Assembly (NCBI GenBank): GCA_005765155.1
Contig: VCCP01000007.1
Span: 1,691,501-1,755,500, forward strand
DNA from: Zelopaecilomyces penicillatus
Lineage: Eukaryota; Ascomycota; Sordariomycetes; Hypocreales; Pseudodiploosporaceae
Direction of reading: 5' to 3'
DNA: 64,000 nucleotides
Of this stretch, positions 8,979 to 19,347 are shown one piece after another. Under the pieces are notes generated by a model. The model was not told the DNA's origin, made no database searches, and saw only the letters and a list, made by a program, of their open reading frames with translations. A program made the position numbers and the translations under genes. Numbering within the stretch: the stretch's first letter is position 1; every line of letters begins with the position of its first letter.

Positions 8979-10601
8979 TCAAGCTTCATCTTCCCACCCG
9001 CCGTCTTCTCCATCAATCTCGATCGTCGTCCCCAACGCCTCTTTGCCCTGGCGAATCATAGCTTGGAGACGCTTATTCAGCGTCGCCATGCGGTAATCAG
9101 CTTCCCGTTCTTCCAGTTTACGCCTGCTCGCGAGAGACCTCGCCTCAGCATTGAGCCGTGGGCTGTTGTCGTGATCGCCCGTGCCAGCACGACTTGACGC
9201 CGTGGAGGCACCACTGCCGGACCTCCGGTGCCCAAAACTGCTACGCGGTGGCTTTTCCGACTGCGAAGAGGGAGAGGGCGCGATGGAGCTGCGGCGGCGG
9301 CGCGGCTGAGACTGTGATGGGGTAGAAGCTCCGGGGGAGGCCGTGCTGGCGGTGGAGGCTGTGACGAGATTCTTGGTGGGGGAGGGAGATCGAGGGGGTG
9401 CACTGTTAAAAGAGGCAAATGACGCCGAAGACGCGGGACGGGGAGGGTATTTCAGGCTGCCCGTGTCGGATAGACGACTAGAAGGTCGGCCTGGGGTTGT
9501 ACTAGGGGTAAGACACTGGCTCTGGCGGGTAGGATTAGGTGTCGAGATACGACGGCCAGTCGTCAGGGATGGGCCTTGGTTTCGGTTTCGGGAAGGCTGG
9601 CGAGAGGAGCCAGATCGTCGGCCAGCTTTCCTTGAGCCACCGGATCCAGGTTCCTTAATAACGACCCAGTTTCGCCCCAGCTCAGTGGAATGCTCCATAT
9701 GTCTCCGCTTAACCGCTGGTCCGGTAGGTGTCGACGCGCCGCTATACGCAAGAGCATCACCAGGCGGTCCCGTAAAGTACCCATAGTCCGTCTGGGGGAA
9801 ATGACCCGGCACATTGTGAGCATCATCAAGCACCCCGGTAAAGAACCCATACTCGGCCTGGGGGAAGTGGCCCGGCACGCGTTGGTGGGCGTCTTCGGGG
9901 TCGTAATCGTTATTATTGCCAAAGGTAAAACATTCGTCCGGTCTCCTATCCACCATGAAGCTATGGTGGTTGTTATTCTTCTCCTGGATACAGCCCTCGG
10001 CCATGATTTCGAAGCCGTTGCCACCTCCAGCAGAGAAACCCTTGAAAGCACCGCTGCTACCCTTGCAGAACTCCCAAACGCGTCCGACAACGCCGCCGAT
10101 AGTGGCAAAGGCGAAGCTACCCCAGCCAAGCGAAGTTGCAGGCTGGTTGGGCAGGTGGAAGAGCTGTGTAGGTCCCGTGGGTGTCGAGTTCATCTCGTCC
10201 CGAGTGCGTTTTGAGCCAAGAGCTCTCCGGTAGTCTGAGTCGGAGAACATGCTCTCGCCTAGCATCTCACTACCATCAACACCTGGGCCGTAATGCGGTG
10301 TGTCAAGCTGGCCAGCCAGTGCGTAGGCCCTGCCTGTGTTGGCAGCTGTGGGATTGTTGCCGCTGTTGGCCAGGTATTCATCGCCGTCGATGGGATCGTC
10401 GTTCATCGCGTCCGCTTCGTGTAGCTGTGGGATATCGTTGCAACCTCCCCACTTCCCCTTCGGCGTGGCCTCGGCCGGAAACGCTGAGGAGGCGAGATAG
10501 TCGGTGCTGGGACTTGGTGACACGGGTGGCCGGAAGAGTCCCGGATGGACACCGTCGGCATAGAAAGCACCGGGCATGTGGAAGTTGGAGGCAAACGTCA
10601 T
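8979..10601 (-). CDS. Uncharacterised protein with WEFCKG motif and FPQxxYGxFTG repeats
   Basis: 540 residues from the ATG at 10601, or 559 from an in-frame codon at 10658; I chose the second because MTFASNFHMPG begins the conserved-looking part. No intron is needed. A hydrophobic Gly-rich stretch (GWGSFAFATIGGVVG) leads into GRVWEFCKGSSGAFKGF. Two tandem copies of VPGHFPQxxYGxFTG follow, about residues 242-285. The C-terminal half is a Ser/Pro/Arg/Thr-rich disordered region, ending in a charged helix (RRKLEEREADYR...) and an acidic tip. I do not recognise a named family. Basic Ser-rich content and a KRTRDE/KRRH pair would suit a nuclear protein, which is inference. Confidence 0.8.
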   Translation of the reverse strand: MTFASNFHMPGAFYADGVHPGLFRPPVSPSPSTDYLASSAFPAEATPKGKWGGCNDIPQLHEADAMNDDPIDGDEYLANSGNNPTAANTGRAYALAGQLDTPHYGPGVDGSEMLGESMFSDSDYRRALGSKRTRDEMNSTPTGPTQLFHLPNQPATSLGWGSFAFATIGGVVGRVWEFCKGSSGAFKGFSAGGGNGFEIMAEGCIQEKNNNHHSFMVDRRPDECFTFGNNNDYDPEDAHQRVPGHFPQAEYGFFTGVLDDAHNVPGHFPQTDYGYFTGPPGDALAYSGASTPTGPAVKRRHMEHSTELGRNWVVIKEPGSGGSRKAGRRSGSSRQPSRNRNQGPSLTTGRRISTPNPTRQSQCLTPSTTPGRPSSRLSDTGSLKYPPRPASSASFASFNSAPPRSPSPTKNLVTASTASTASPGASTPSQSQPRRRRSSIAPSPSSQSEKPPRSSFGHRRSGSGASTASSRAGTGDHDNSPRLNAEARSLASRRKLEEREADYRMATLNKRLQAMIRQGKEALGTTIEIDGEDGGWEDEA

Positions 10602-12724
10602 GGTCTGCCAGGAAAGTTCGTTGTGTTTCCTCTCGCCGTCACCACCTTTGCTTCTCACAGGTTTTGGGAGCTGAAGCTGCCCGTCGCTCTAGAGCTTCGT
10701 TTTTGCCTGACCTGCTGATAATTTTTCTTGTTTGTCGCCTGCTTGCTGTCGAACTCTCTGTCTGTCGGTCGTCGGGGGGGGGTCACCTCAGCGTGGGGCG
10801 ACACGCATGGCCTTCCTTGCTTTCACAAGAAACCGCGGGAGGGTTGTGCAGCCAACACACACAGAGACACAGGCAAGGCTGCCTTGTGAATTGTCCTGCT
10901 GATGCGGCCGCTACCTCGGAAATTCTAACCACTTAGAGAGGTGCCTTCTGTTGGGATGGGATGGGCTGGACTGAGTGACAAGCTGCCGTCTCGTGACCGA
11001 ACGGGCTATAATAGGCGGTGGTAGGAGAAGCTCAGCGGCGGTGGGGGGGGCGGAGGAGAGTTGGTTGACAGAGATGATGGAGGTGCAGTGCAGGAGTGGC
11101 GCTGGGGCGATGCCTTGGCCAGCAAGACACTTGAGGAATTGGGCTGAAGCAGAAGTCGTAGAAGTCGTTAAAAAGTCGTGCTGTGTTGCAGAAACAGCTC
11201 CCCCGGAATGGCGACGCTCTTCTGGGTCTCGACTCGTAGATTTCTTTTAATTTTTCTTTCCTTCAGCCTCCTCCTTTTCTTCTGTCTCGTTCCTGGCAGA
11301 CGGCGGTGAAGGGACCCCTTTTGGTGGGAAGAGCCGCTATATTTCGCCTAGATCCGTGCTGTATTCAGTGCAAGGCTAGGTACCTAGGTATGGAGGTAGG
11401 TGTGATTTCGCAGGCGGTGCTCAGGCACAACAACGCTCCAGTCTCAATTGGCGGTGTCTTTTTCGCGCTTCATGCAGTCTCGTGCAGCAAGCTTCATGCA
11501 GGTCGCAGCTCTCGCCAGGTGCTGTACAGTACAGTTGAGCAGTCGACAATAATAGGTATTACTGTGCCTGCTGTTGTGCCTGGACGAATGGGCTGGGGAA
11601 AAGGTCAGAATTCACAAAGGCTCACTCAGTCCAGGGGTGCTTAGAGCTCATATCATGCGCATGACACGGAAAAGGGGGGGCGGCCACGGCAGTCTTTGTC
11701 GAATGCGATTTCCTTTCCCCAACATTAAGATTTCCAATCACACATGTCGTTAATTACACACAATGGCCTAATCCCAAAAGTTTCCATGCATCATATTCAA
11801 TGCTGACCCGGTGGGCGGGGACCTAGGAACCTGGAGCCTAGAGCCTGTAGATTTCCGTAGGTGTAATTTAGTGCTCCACTCACTAACAACAGCGGCTGTC
11901 ACGTCACTAAAAGATGGATCCGTGGAACCCGCACCTATCAATAGCCCGTCTGGTGGCCAGAGAGGCCGCTGGTTGCCATGGCAAGCCAAGTAAACAACGC
12001 CATTCAGCACTGCTGTCGACAAATACGCCACCCCTGGCTGATTGGCTATCTGTTGGCAGAGCGAGAGAGAAAAAAAAAAAGCAACCCAGCCATCGTCAGG
12101 CAGCGGCAGCAAATCAACCAGACCAAAGTATCAGTGGTGTGGTCATTGATGCACGGCTTGCAGAGCTTGTCATGAACGTGTGTCCATACAAATCACGACA
12201 GTTTGCATAAACACGGCTTGCACGGCTAGACTGATGTGTTGTACTGTACTCTAAAACTTAGTAATAATTGCTGCATTCCATTCAGGGCTCTGTGAACACA
12301 TCAAATTCCGCCGGGACCGCTTAATTAACCCCCCATTTCGATATATGGGTCCTCATTCTCGCTCCCCATGTTTTTCGCCTAAACGGTATGGACGAGCAAT
12401 TTACTTCTATATTAGGAGTATTACCGAGCCTTCGGTTATGAATCTAGGCGTGCTGTAATACTGTGCTGTACCAAACGTAGCATTTCCATCCCCTGCCACC
12501 GACCCCTTGCCGAGAACCAAATCTAATAAGTAGGAAGAGACTCAGATGAAGGAATTTTTTTTCTTGGATCATGTCTCAAACCCTCGCCATCCCCAAAGCA
12601 AAACTAAAAAATAAAAAAAAGTCCAATCATCATGTTCCGTCCCCTTTGTTCTAGAGCTCTAAATTTAAAATTTCCCCCTTTATATGTTAAAAGTTACCTA
12701 TCTATGTTGTGCGCTCGTCCCGTC
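10602..12724. other. Intergenic region: 5' flank of the WEFC gene and 3' flank of the HD gene
   Basis: A 2.1-kb stretch without a supportable gene. It has a perfect TACCTAGGTA palindrome at 11381-11390 and short A-tracts near 12070 and 12600. Open frames here are short and lack domain or splice evidence. Confidence 0.5.
11381..11390. repeat. TACCTAGGTA palindrome
   Basis: A perfect 10-bp dyad in intergenic DNA. A second copy lies at 22295-22304. Confidence 0.75.
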
Positions 12725-13716
12725 TCAGTCCCGGTTGTAGTATGCCTCCTGCTGCTGGCTCCGCTCCGTTGAGACGCCGCCGGCGGTGCCCTTTTCGCCG
12801 TGTACGTGCTCCTTGTTGTCCCAGAATTGGTCCCTCTCTCGCAGAATCTCTGCCGCCCACTCTTGCGTCTCGGGAAGGCTGAGCTTGCGCGATACGTACG
12901 CAAACTCGCCCAAATCCAGTTGGCCCTTGCCCTGTTTTTCGTATTCCGCCATTTGCAGCAGCAGCTCAATCTTGTCCACGTCGTGTACGAAGTGGCTGTC
13001 CAGGGTCTCCGAGTCCTCGTACTCTTGCCAGATGGCTCGGATGTGCTCGCCGGTTGTGCCGCCTGCGACACCGCGCAGCAGTGTCTTGGTGAGAAAGTCC
13101 ATCGTATCAGCCTCACGCCGGCTCTTTTCAGGCTTGGGGACGCCATCGACAGGTGTAATGTCTCCGACCAAGAGTTCTGCCATGTCGTGAATCAGGCACA
13201 TCTTCATGCACTTGGGCAGGTCGAGTTTGCTGGCCAATGTCGGGGGAGCAAACATGGAGATTAGTGACATGCGGTACATGTGATCTGCAATGGATTCGCC
13301 TCTGCCCATCATGATGAATTTTGTTAGATCCGAATCGTTCCCGAGGAGCAGTTGGAGTGCAACCCAGAATATGTGATGACATGGCTTACCGCTCTAGTCC
13401 GAACCGTCTCCATCCCTCTCTCTTCGTCGTCTTGAGCCTTGACAGCATGTGGAAGAAGGGTACAGGCGAGCTGGAGCCCTGCTCTGGAGCCTCATCGGGG
13501 ATCGCTTCCAGCACCTTGTCGACAGACCAATCTCCAGTAACCTTGATATTTGGAGTATACCCCAGTTCTAGTTACACACAGTCACATTAGCCACATGGTT
13601 CTCGCAGTCCACTTCCCACAGGCCTTAGTACTGAGGATGGGCACGACGCCTGGTAATGAAGACTCACTCGCAATGTCGACTTTACTGCCCTCGGGCTGCC
13701 CACTCTGTGACCCCAT
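12725..13716 (-). CDS. HD-domain 5'-nucleotidase (HDDC2/YfbR type)
   Basis: 267 residues from three exons: 13716-13668, 13567-13390 and 13301-12725, joined by 100-nt and 88-nt introns. Splicing restores FFHMLSRLKTTKREGWRRFG followed by LERGESIADHMYRMS, the family's N-terminal signature. Metal ligands are visible at H83, H114-D115 (IHDMAELLVGDITP) and D183/D185 (HDVDKIELL). Relatives such as yeast YGL101W/YBR242W, human HDDC2 and E. coli YfbR remove phosphate from deoxynucleoside 5'-monophosphates, so a nucleotide-pool role is expected. A tail of about 25 residues after the HD core is polar and variable. The first exon (49 nt) is the least certain part. Confidence 0.9.
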
Positions 13717-15560
13717 GATTCTAGATATACAGCGTCTTTGCTGCACTCAAGATGGCCCGTCTATTGTCGTCGGCGCAAAGTGTCTTTGTCGTGGGGCAGC
13801 GTCTGGAGGTGAGGGGTTGTTAATAGCTCCTAGGTAGACAGTGTTGATAGCGGAGGAGATAAGCGGTTTGAACGTAAATGCAGGGCGTGTGAATGGCGCC
13901 TTCCAGGTTTATAGTTGCTGTGCAGGGCAGTAGCAAACAAATACCAGTTCTGTGGAATGCGTCTAGAACTGATGCAAGAAGACTCCTTGAAACAAAGTAA
14001 CTGAAAAGTAAACACGGCCAAGGCAAAGAATGCGCGAATTGGTAAACGGCTAGAGTTGATTGGGGGCTCTTGTTGCCGGACTCTGAGCTAGCGTTGGTAG
14101 TCGATGGATGCCCTGACTACTGATTGCCACATGCCAGCAGTCGGCGGTTTCAGATGCATCATGCCAGGCGCTCTTCGTTAGCACTCGCAGTGTACTGCTT
14201 GGAAATTTTTGTGTGTGTTTGATTATAGCAGGAATCGCGCAGGTTATCAAACAATATTGATTGATCACTGGTGTTTGCTGATAATTCCAAATACGGATAA
14301 CATGGCGTTTTCATAGTGTTTACTACGCTGTGTTCTAACGTTTAGACAAAAAAAACCACAATACAAACCACTTTGCGGTTTACAGGTTGAATATTTTTAT
14401 GCTGCTGCGTTCGATAAACATTGGTAAGTAGAGTTCAGTATTTCTATATTCAACCAAGTTTTTTGAGAAGCAGGTGTCTATAAAATTGCGACCAAAAAAC
14501 GACAGCCGCTCCGAACACTACAGGGTAGATCCAACTCCGTACACGAACAACTACCCCCCCCCCCCCCCCCCGCCCCCCGATGCTATAATACCTTCTTAAG
14601 CTGCACCCCTATCATATCATATCCGAATAAACTTCTTTTGGTCCTCATAATCACTCTCAGAATGACCAGTACATATCATTATGAAAGTGTCTTACATGGG
14701 TGCATAATATTGTAGAAATTGCATTGAATTATTGCCCCTATACCCCTATATTGCGTCCAGATGGGATATACATGACTTTGGGATACCATTGCCCGAGTAG
14801 CCTGGGGTTCTATTAGTACGGTGACTGTGACTGTCCGAGAATAGTGACAAAATCCTGTATGTGTGAGATATGTGTTTGAAGTGCGTATATTTGAGCATGA
14901 GGGAAATTGATAGGAGGGATTTGCAGTAAGCGTACAAAGAATGTAATACTGGATTGACCAGATCCCTGAGCTTTATAGTGTATATACATTGACATAGCTC
15001 GACTTAATTGAAATATTGACAGTATTTACAGAGATTGTCTGCTACTGCCTTCTGGCAAATACATACAGCCTGTTCTCACTACACCAAAAACAGTGCAAAT
15101 ATTCTCCTCGATGAAACTCACCAGTCTACCAATATCTACTACGAGAAATCGAACAGACATACGAAGAATAAATGATAATCGTCTCTCCAATAGGAATTCC
15201 AATCACCTTCACCTTCACTAAACAACATTCATACAAATCCATATATCAAAGAGGGATAAGTTGAGTTCTATTCACGGTGTCCCATCACCGCTCGCTTCGT
15301 TTCTATAATCATCCACACAAGCGGCCCAATATCCGCTTCGTCTGGCAATAAAACAAAATGGTATCATCCTCTACTCCAAGACATTCTTCGCTTTGCCATA
15401 AAAAAGAAATCTTCCCTCATCCCCTCCCCCACCGTCTTGACAATGCATTGAAACCGCCTAGAAATGCACCAAAATCCTAAAACTCCATGGTAATCTTTAA
15501 GAAAAGACTCGCTTCATTATTGTGCACATAAAATCATAGTGACGTGCGTACTTCGCACCT
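13717..15560. other. AT-rich intergenic region with poly-C tract
   Basis: 5' flank of the HD gene and 3' flank of the phosphate transporter. From about 14200 to 15540 it is AT-rich with many stops in all frames. No gene is supportable. Confidence 0.5.
14554..14578. repeat. Poly-C tract
   Basis: Eighteen C residues, one G, then six C. Such homopolymers are unusual in fungal DNA and prone to sequencing or assembly length error. Confidence 0.9.
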
Positions 15561-18153
15561 TCACACCTGCCGTAGAAGCGAGCCGACGTCCTGGAATTGC
15601 GCCGAGCTCATGAGCGGTGGCGGCCGCCCCCTGTCTATCCTACCCCATCCCGCACCCCAAACTGGCAACTGCATTTGAGGTTGGGGTTGTGGTTGTTGAT
15701 GCTGTTGTATTGCTTTCCCGGCCGATTTAGATTGTGCATCCGGTATAAACTCATCTCCACGGGCTGTTGCTTGACCAGAGCTATGGGTTCGACTGCAGCT
15801 GCTTAAAGCGATTTCATCTGTCCCATCGCTTTGCATTCGCATCTGTCTGCTCTGCCGCCCCTGTTTCTTCCATGCCCTTGAGCGTCTCTTATTTGGCTCA
15901 TCTTCAGACATAAACTCTGGAAACTCTGCAGCTCCGAACCGAGATGAGCGTGAGCCCTTGGCAAATAACGATATACCGTGTGACTTGGGGTAAGAGAAGC
16001 CGGCTGGCTGACCACCACTGAAGGGGTTCCAACGTCGTCGTTTCGGTATTGCCAGATGGATACTTCCATTACACCCAGCATTATAGCTGGTGGGATTCTC
16101 CCCGGAGAGCTCCTCCAATGTCAAACCCTTTGTCTCAGGGATCAAGAGTGATGCTAGCGCCCCCAGTAACATGAACAAGGCGAAAAGCTGAAGAAGCCGG
16201 CCGAGATTCGGGTAACATTCGCTGCCTTTGCATTTATCGGCAGAATCCTTGTTGAGAAGAGGAATACTGATAACTTGAGCAACGATGGCGCCTATTTTGC
16301 CCATGGCTGCTGAGATTCCGTGGCCAGTGGAGCGGTACCGAGTTGGGAAGCATTCTCCAGGAACGACGAAAGTGGTCGTATTGGGTCCTGCATTGAAAAG
16401 GAATTGAATAATAACATAAAGCGCAAGCAGCGCCGTCTCGCTGAAACTGTGTGAGGTGAATCCAATAATACAGAAGACTACTGCCAGAAGTAAAAAGCCG
16501 ATGATTTGAAGAGGTTTTCTGCCCACTGTATCAATACTGAACACCGCGACCCAATAACCAGGGATGGATCCAGCACCGGCAAGAATGATCATCCCAACGG
16601 CTTGATTGTAGAGTTTGTGATATAGAGTGTCGCCGTCTGCGTAACCAATTACACGAAGAATGACTGAGCTGTTCAGACTCAGTCCATAAAAGGCAAGCCC
16701 CTAGATAGATGATAAGTCAGTATTTTGTTTTTGGTTAAGTTGAAGCAATGAAGTCTCTTTTGAACATACCAGAAAGAACCACGACAATGTTGTACCAAGA
16801 AGCACCTTGGAGTTTTTCCACTGGCCAAAGTAGCTCCTAACATCTGCCAAGGATGCCTTGGGAACATCCAAAGATGGCTGTCCAATGATTGCACAAGGCC
16901 GCTTGCTGGCTTCCAAGTCCTTTTGTGACCGGCTCGAGACGTATGCTCTGATATCTGCGTCGCCTTTGTCGACGTCATGTTTTACGTCAAAGGTGTAACG
17001 CGGAGTCTCCGGGATAGTAATGCGATAGTAAAGGGCAAAGCACGCAGGAATGGCACCAATGCCAACAATGATACGCCATGCTCGATCTGCCGCAGCCCTA
17101 CAAGTGATATCGCAGGCACCCTCGTCGGGGATATTGATATAGGCGTCCTTGAAGGCAACAGTGGTAATTAGCGCCACGAGTGCAGCCAACAACTGCCCAA
17201 AGCCTTGCATGGAGAACACAGCAGCCATCATGGCACCTCGCCAACGTGTTGGGGCAAACCTAGACGGGATAGGTTAATTTCACCAGCCGTCAACCAATTT
17301 GATATGCTCGGTGACTTACTCTGACATGATTACAGAAGAAAGTGGGTAGTCGCCTCCTATGCCAAAGCCCTGTGACTAATGTGAGTAGATTGTTAAGGGG
17401 GAGATGCCTATCACCGCCAGAGTGTATGACTTACCATTAATACTCTCCAGAAAATTAAAAGCCCGGCGGCGCTGATTGCAGGACTGGGTCCGGCCAATGC
17501 GCAGCAGAGAGTGCCAAAGATGATTATGGTCAGCTCAATACCGTACATCCTCCTCCGACCGAATGCACTATGGGTGAAGAATATTAGCCTTTGATAGAAT
17601 AAACGCTTGGGGATCGCTTCTAGAGGAAGACGTCAAGAACAACTTACTCAGCTAGCCAGCCAAACACCAACATACCCAAAATAATGCCAGCACTGGTCGC
17701 AGCCTTGAGAGCTTCATTAACAGTGTTGGGCATCCTGCCGTGATTACCTCCCGCACCATCGCGGGCCTCGTCACCACCCCAAAATACCAAACCCAACAAC
17801 GTCGTGATTAAATTGATGGCGAAAATGTCGTAAGAATCTAGAAGGAAACCAGCTCCTGCTACTAATACAGCGCGAACATCTGATGCCAAAATGTTAGACT
17901 GTCTGTCCAGAACCGAGACCTAAACAAACAAGCTACATGATAGGAAATAGTTGGACATACGATGAACTCCAAAAGGAACCTTGTCAATCTCAGACAAGGC
18001 TAGTCGCCTTCGTAGATTGGGGTCGGGTATGTGTGAGTAATCGTTGTAGAAATTGTGAAATGCATTGTTGCCGCCGTGCTCGTAGATACGATCGTGGTCC
18101 AGCACCGGGGCGACTGGCGGCGGCAGCCTGTCATCATCAAAGGACCCAGACAT
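15561..18153 (-). CDS. PHO84-type inorganic phosphate:H+ symporter with long C-terminal tail
   Basis: A major facilitator protein of the plasma membrane that imports phosphate with protons. Six exons (18153-17961, 17879-17648, 17567-17435, 17369-17320, 17259-16770, 16700-15561) join in frame to 745 residues. The phosphate:H+ symporter signature GGDYPLSSVIMSE falls within residues 187-203. HVRAVLVAGAGFLLDSYDIF (TM1), DAFGRRRMYG (TM2-3 loop) and the late RYRSTGHGISAAMGKIGA are also typical. Yeast Pho84 is about 590 residues. Here roughly 170 extra residues follow LIPETKGLTLEELSGE: a basic, Ser/Arg-rich region and a Gln/Pro run (about 680-705). The tail is in frame and uninterrupted. The start at 18153 gives MSGSFDDD. 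An in-frame codon nine codons upstream is not an ATG. Confidence 0.93.
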
Positions 18154-18646
18154 GGTGGATTGGTGATGAACGTCGACCAATCAGTCAGTTGCTCAAAGGA
18201 CGAGCCTCGTTTGGCAGCGACGACGGCGACATGAGGAAAGGCGAGTGAAGTCAATGAATAACGGATGAAAGTTGGGTGCCGGTGCGTAGATAGTAGTTCT
18301 TTACAGCAAGATGAGTCTGTGACTTTTCGTTTGCCGTCGTCCGTCGCGATGCAGTCAACAGTTTGGCAGACGAACGGGTGGCGTGTTGGTTCGTCGGGGT
18401 CTGGTCTGCGTGGCTTGAGTTGATGGGGTCCTCGGCGAGTGGGATCACCCACGACGTTCGTTCGTAGGTATTTATCGATCCCGGTTGCAGATTGGGTGAA
18501 GTAAGGCGACGAGGTCCGATTGCGTTTCCCCCCTCCCCTAGACGGATAGGTGCTGATCGGACGAAAGAATATGCTGTTGAGAATGGAAACGACGGTGCAG
18601 ACGCAGATGAAGATGGAGAGTCGTGGATGCTGGTGTTTGGGGGAAA

Positions 18647-18664
18647 GGCAGGCAGGCAGGCAGG
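18647..18664. repeat. (GGCA)n microsatellite
   Basis: Four-plus GGCA units in the 5' flank of the phosphate transporter, about 500 bp from its start codon. Confidence 0.85.
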
Positions 18665-19341
18665 GCAGACAATATGGCCGGCCCACAAGCAAGTCGTCAA
18701 CGGGTTGTGGATTGTGGAGTGCAGTTAAACACGGCAAGGCTTAGAGCATGGATGTGTGAGGGCGCCTGATAACAACCCGTTTAAGCGATGCAGCAGAATA
18801 CTACCTCGCCTTCTGGGCTGCCCAGCCCGTCGGGCTTGCGTGAGTCTTGGAACGTGGAAGGATGGGAGTGGGACCTCTGAAACGTCTGCAGTATGCTGTT
18901 GATAATAATATCCACTGCTCTCAACCTGGAAGCTTGCACCGATTCCAGCGCCGATGGGAGTTTGCACGCACGATTGGGATTGTGGGGATGAGGTGTGTTG
19001 TGTCCATGTCCTATGCTTTGCCTTGGCAAAAAACCAATATATGCCAGACAGCTTGATCGTTGCAGCGTCACGGCAGAGCCATCTTATCTCGACTTGTCTT
19101 TTTTTCATTTTTTCCTCTTCCCCCTCTTGCTTTCTTCCCCCATCTCCCACACCTCCGCTTTCTTCTGGACACGCAGAACAGGAAAGGATAAACTCCCTGG
19201 CCTGATCGACCAAGCAGAGACAGAACAGCCAGACAGGGCCGTTCATCTCTCATCGTTCCATGACCCAAGTCAAACCACACCCCCATGTCAAGATGGACCC
19301 CAGTCGTCAAAGGGCGCAAACAAAGGTGGAACTAACAGCTG

Positions 19342-19347
19342 CACGTG
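19342..19347. promoter_or_regulatory. CACGTG E-box upstream of the phosphate transporter
   Basis: Yeast Pho4 and Neurospora NUC-1 bind CACGTG to induce phosphate genes. This site is 1.19 kb before the ATG, so the link is only suggestive. Confidence 0.3.

Noticed and set aside
18725..19246. 173-codon minus frame upstream of the phosphate transporter
   Set aside because: No domain or codon bias; looks like promoter DNA.
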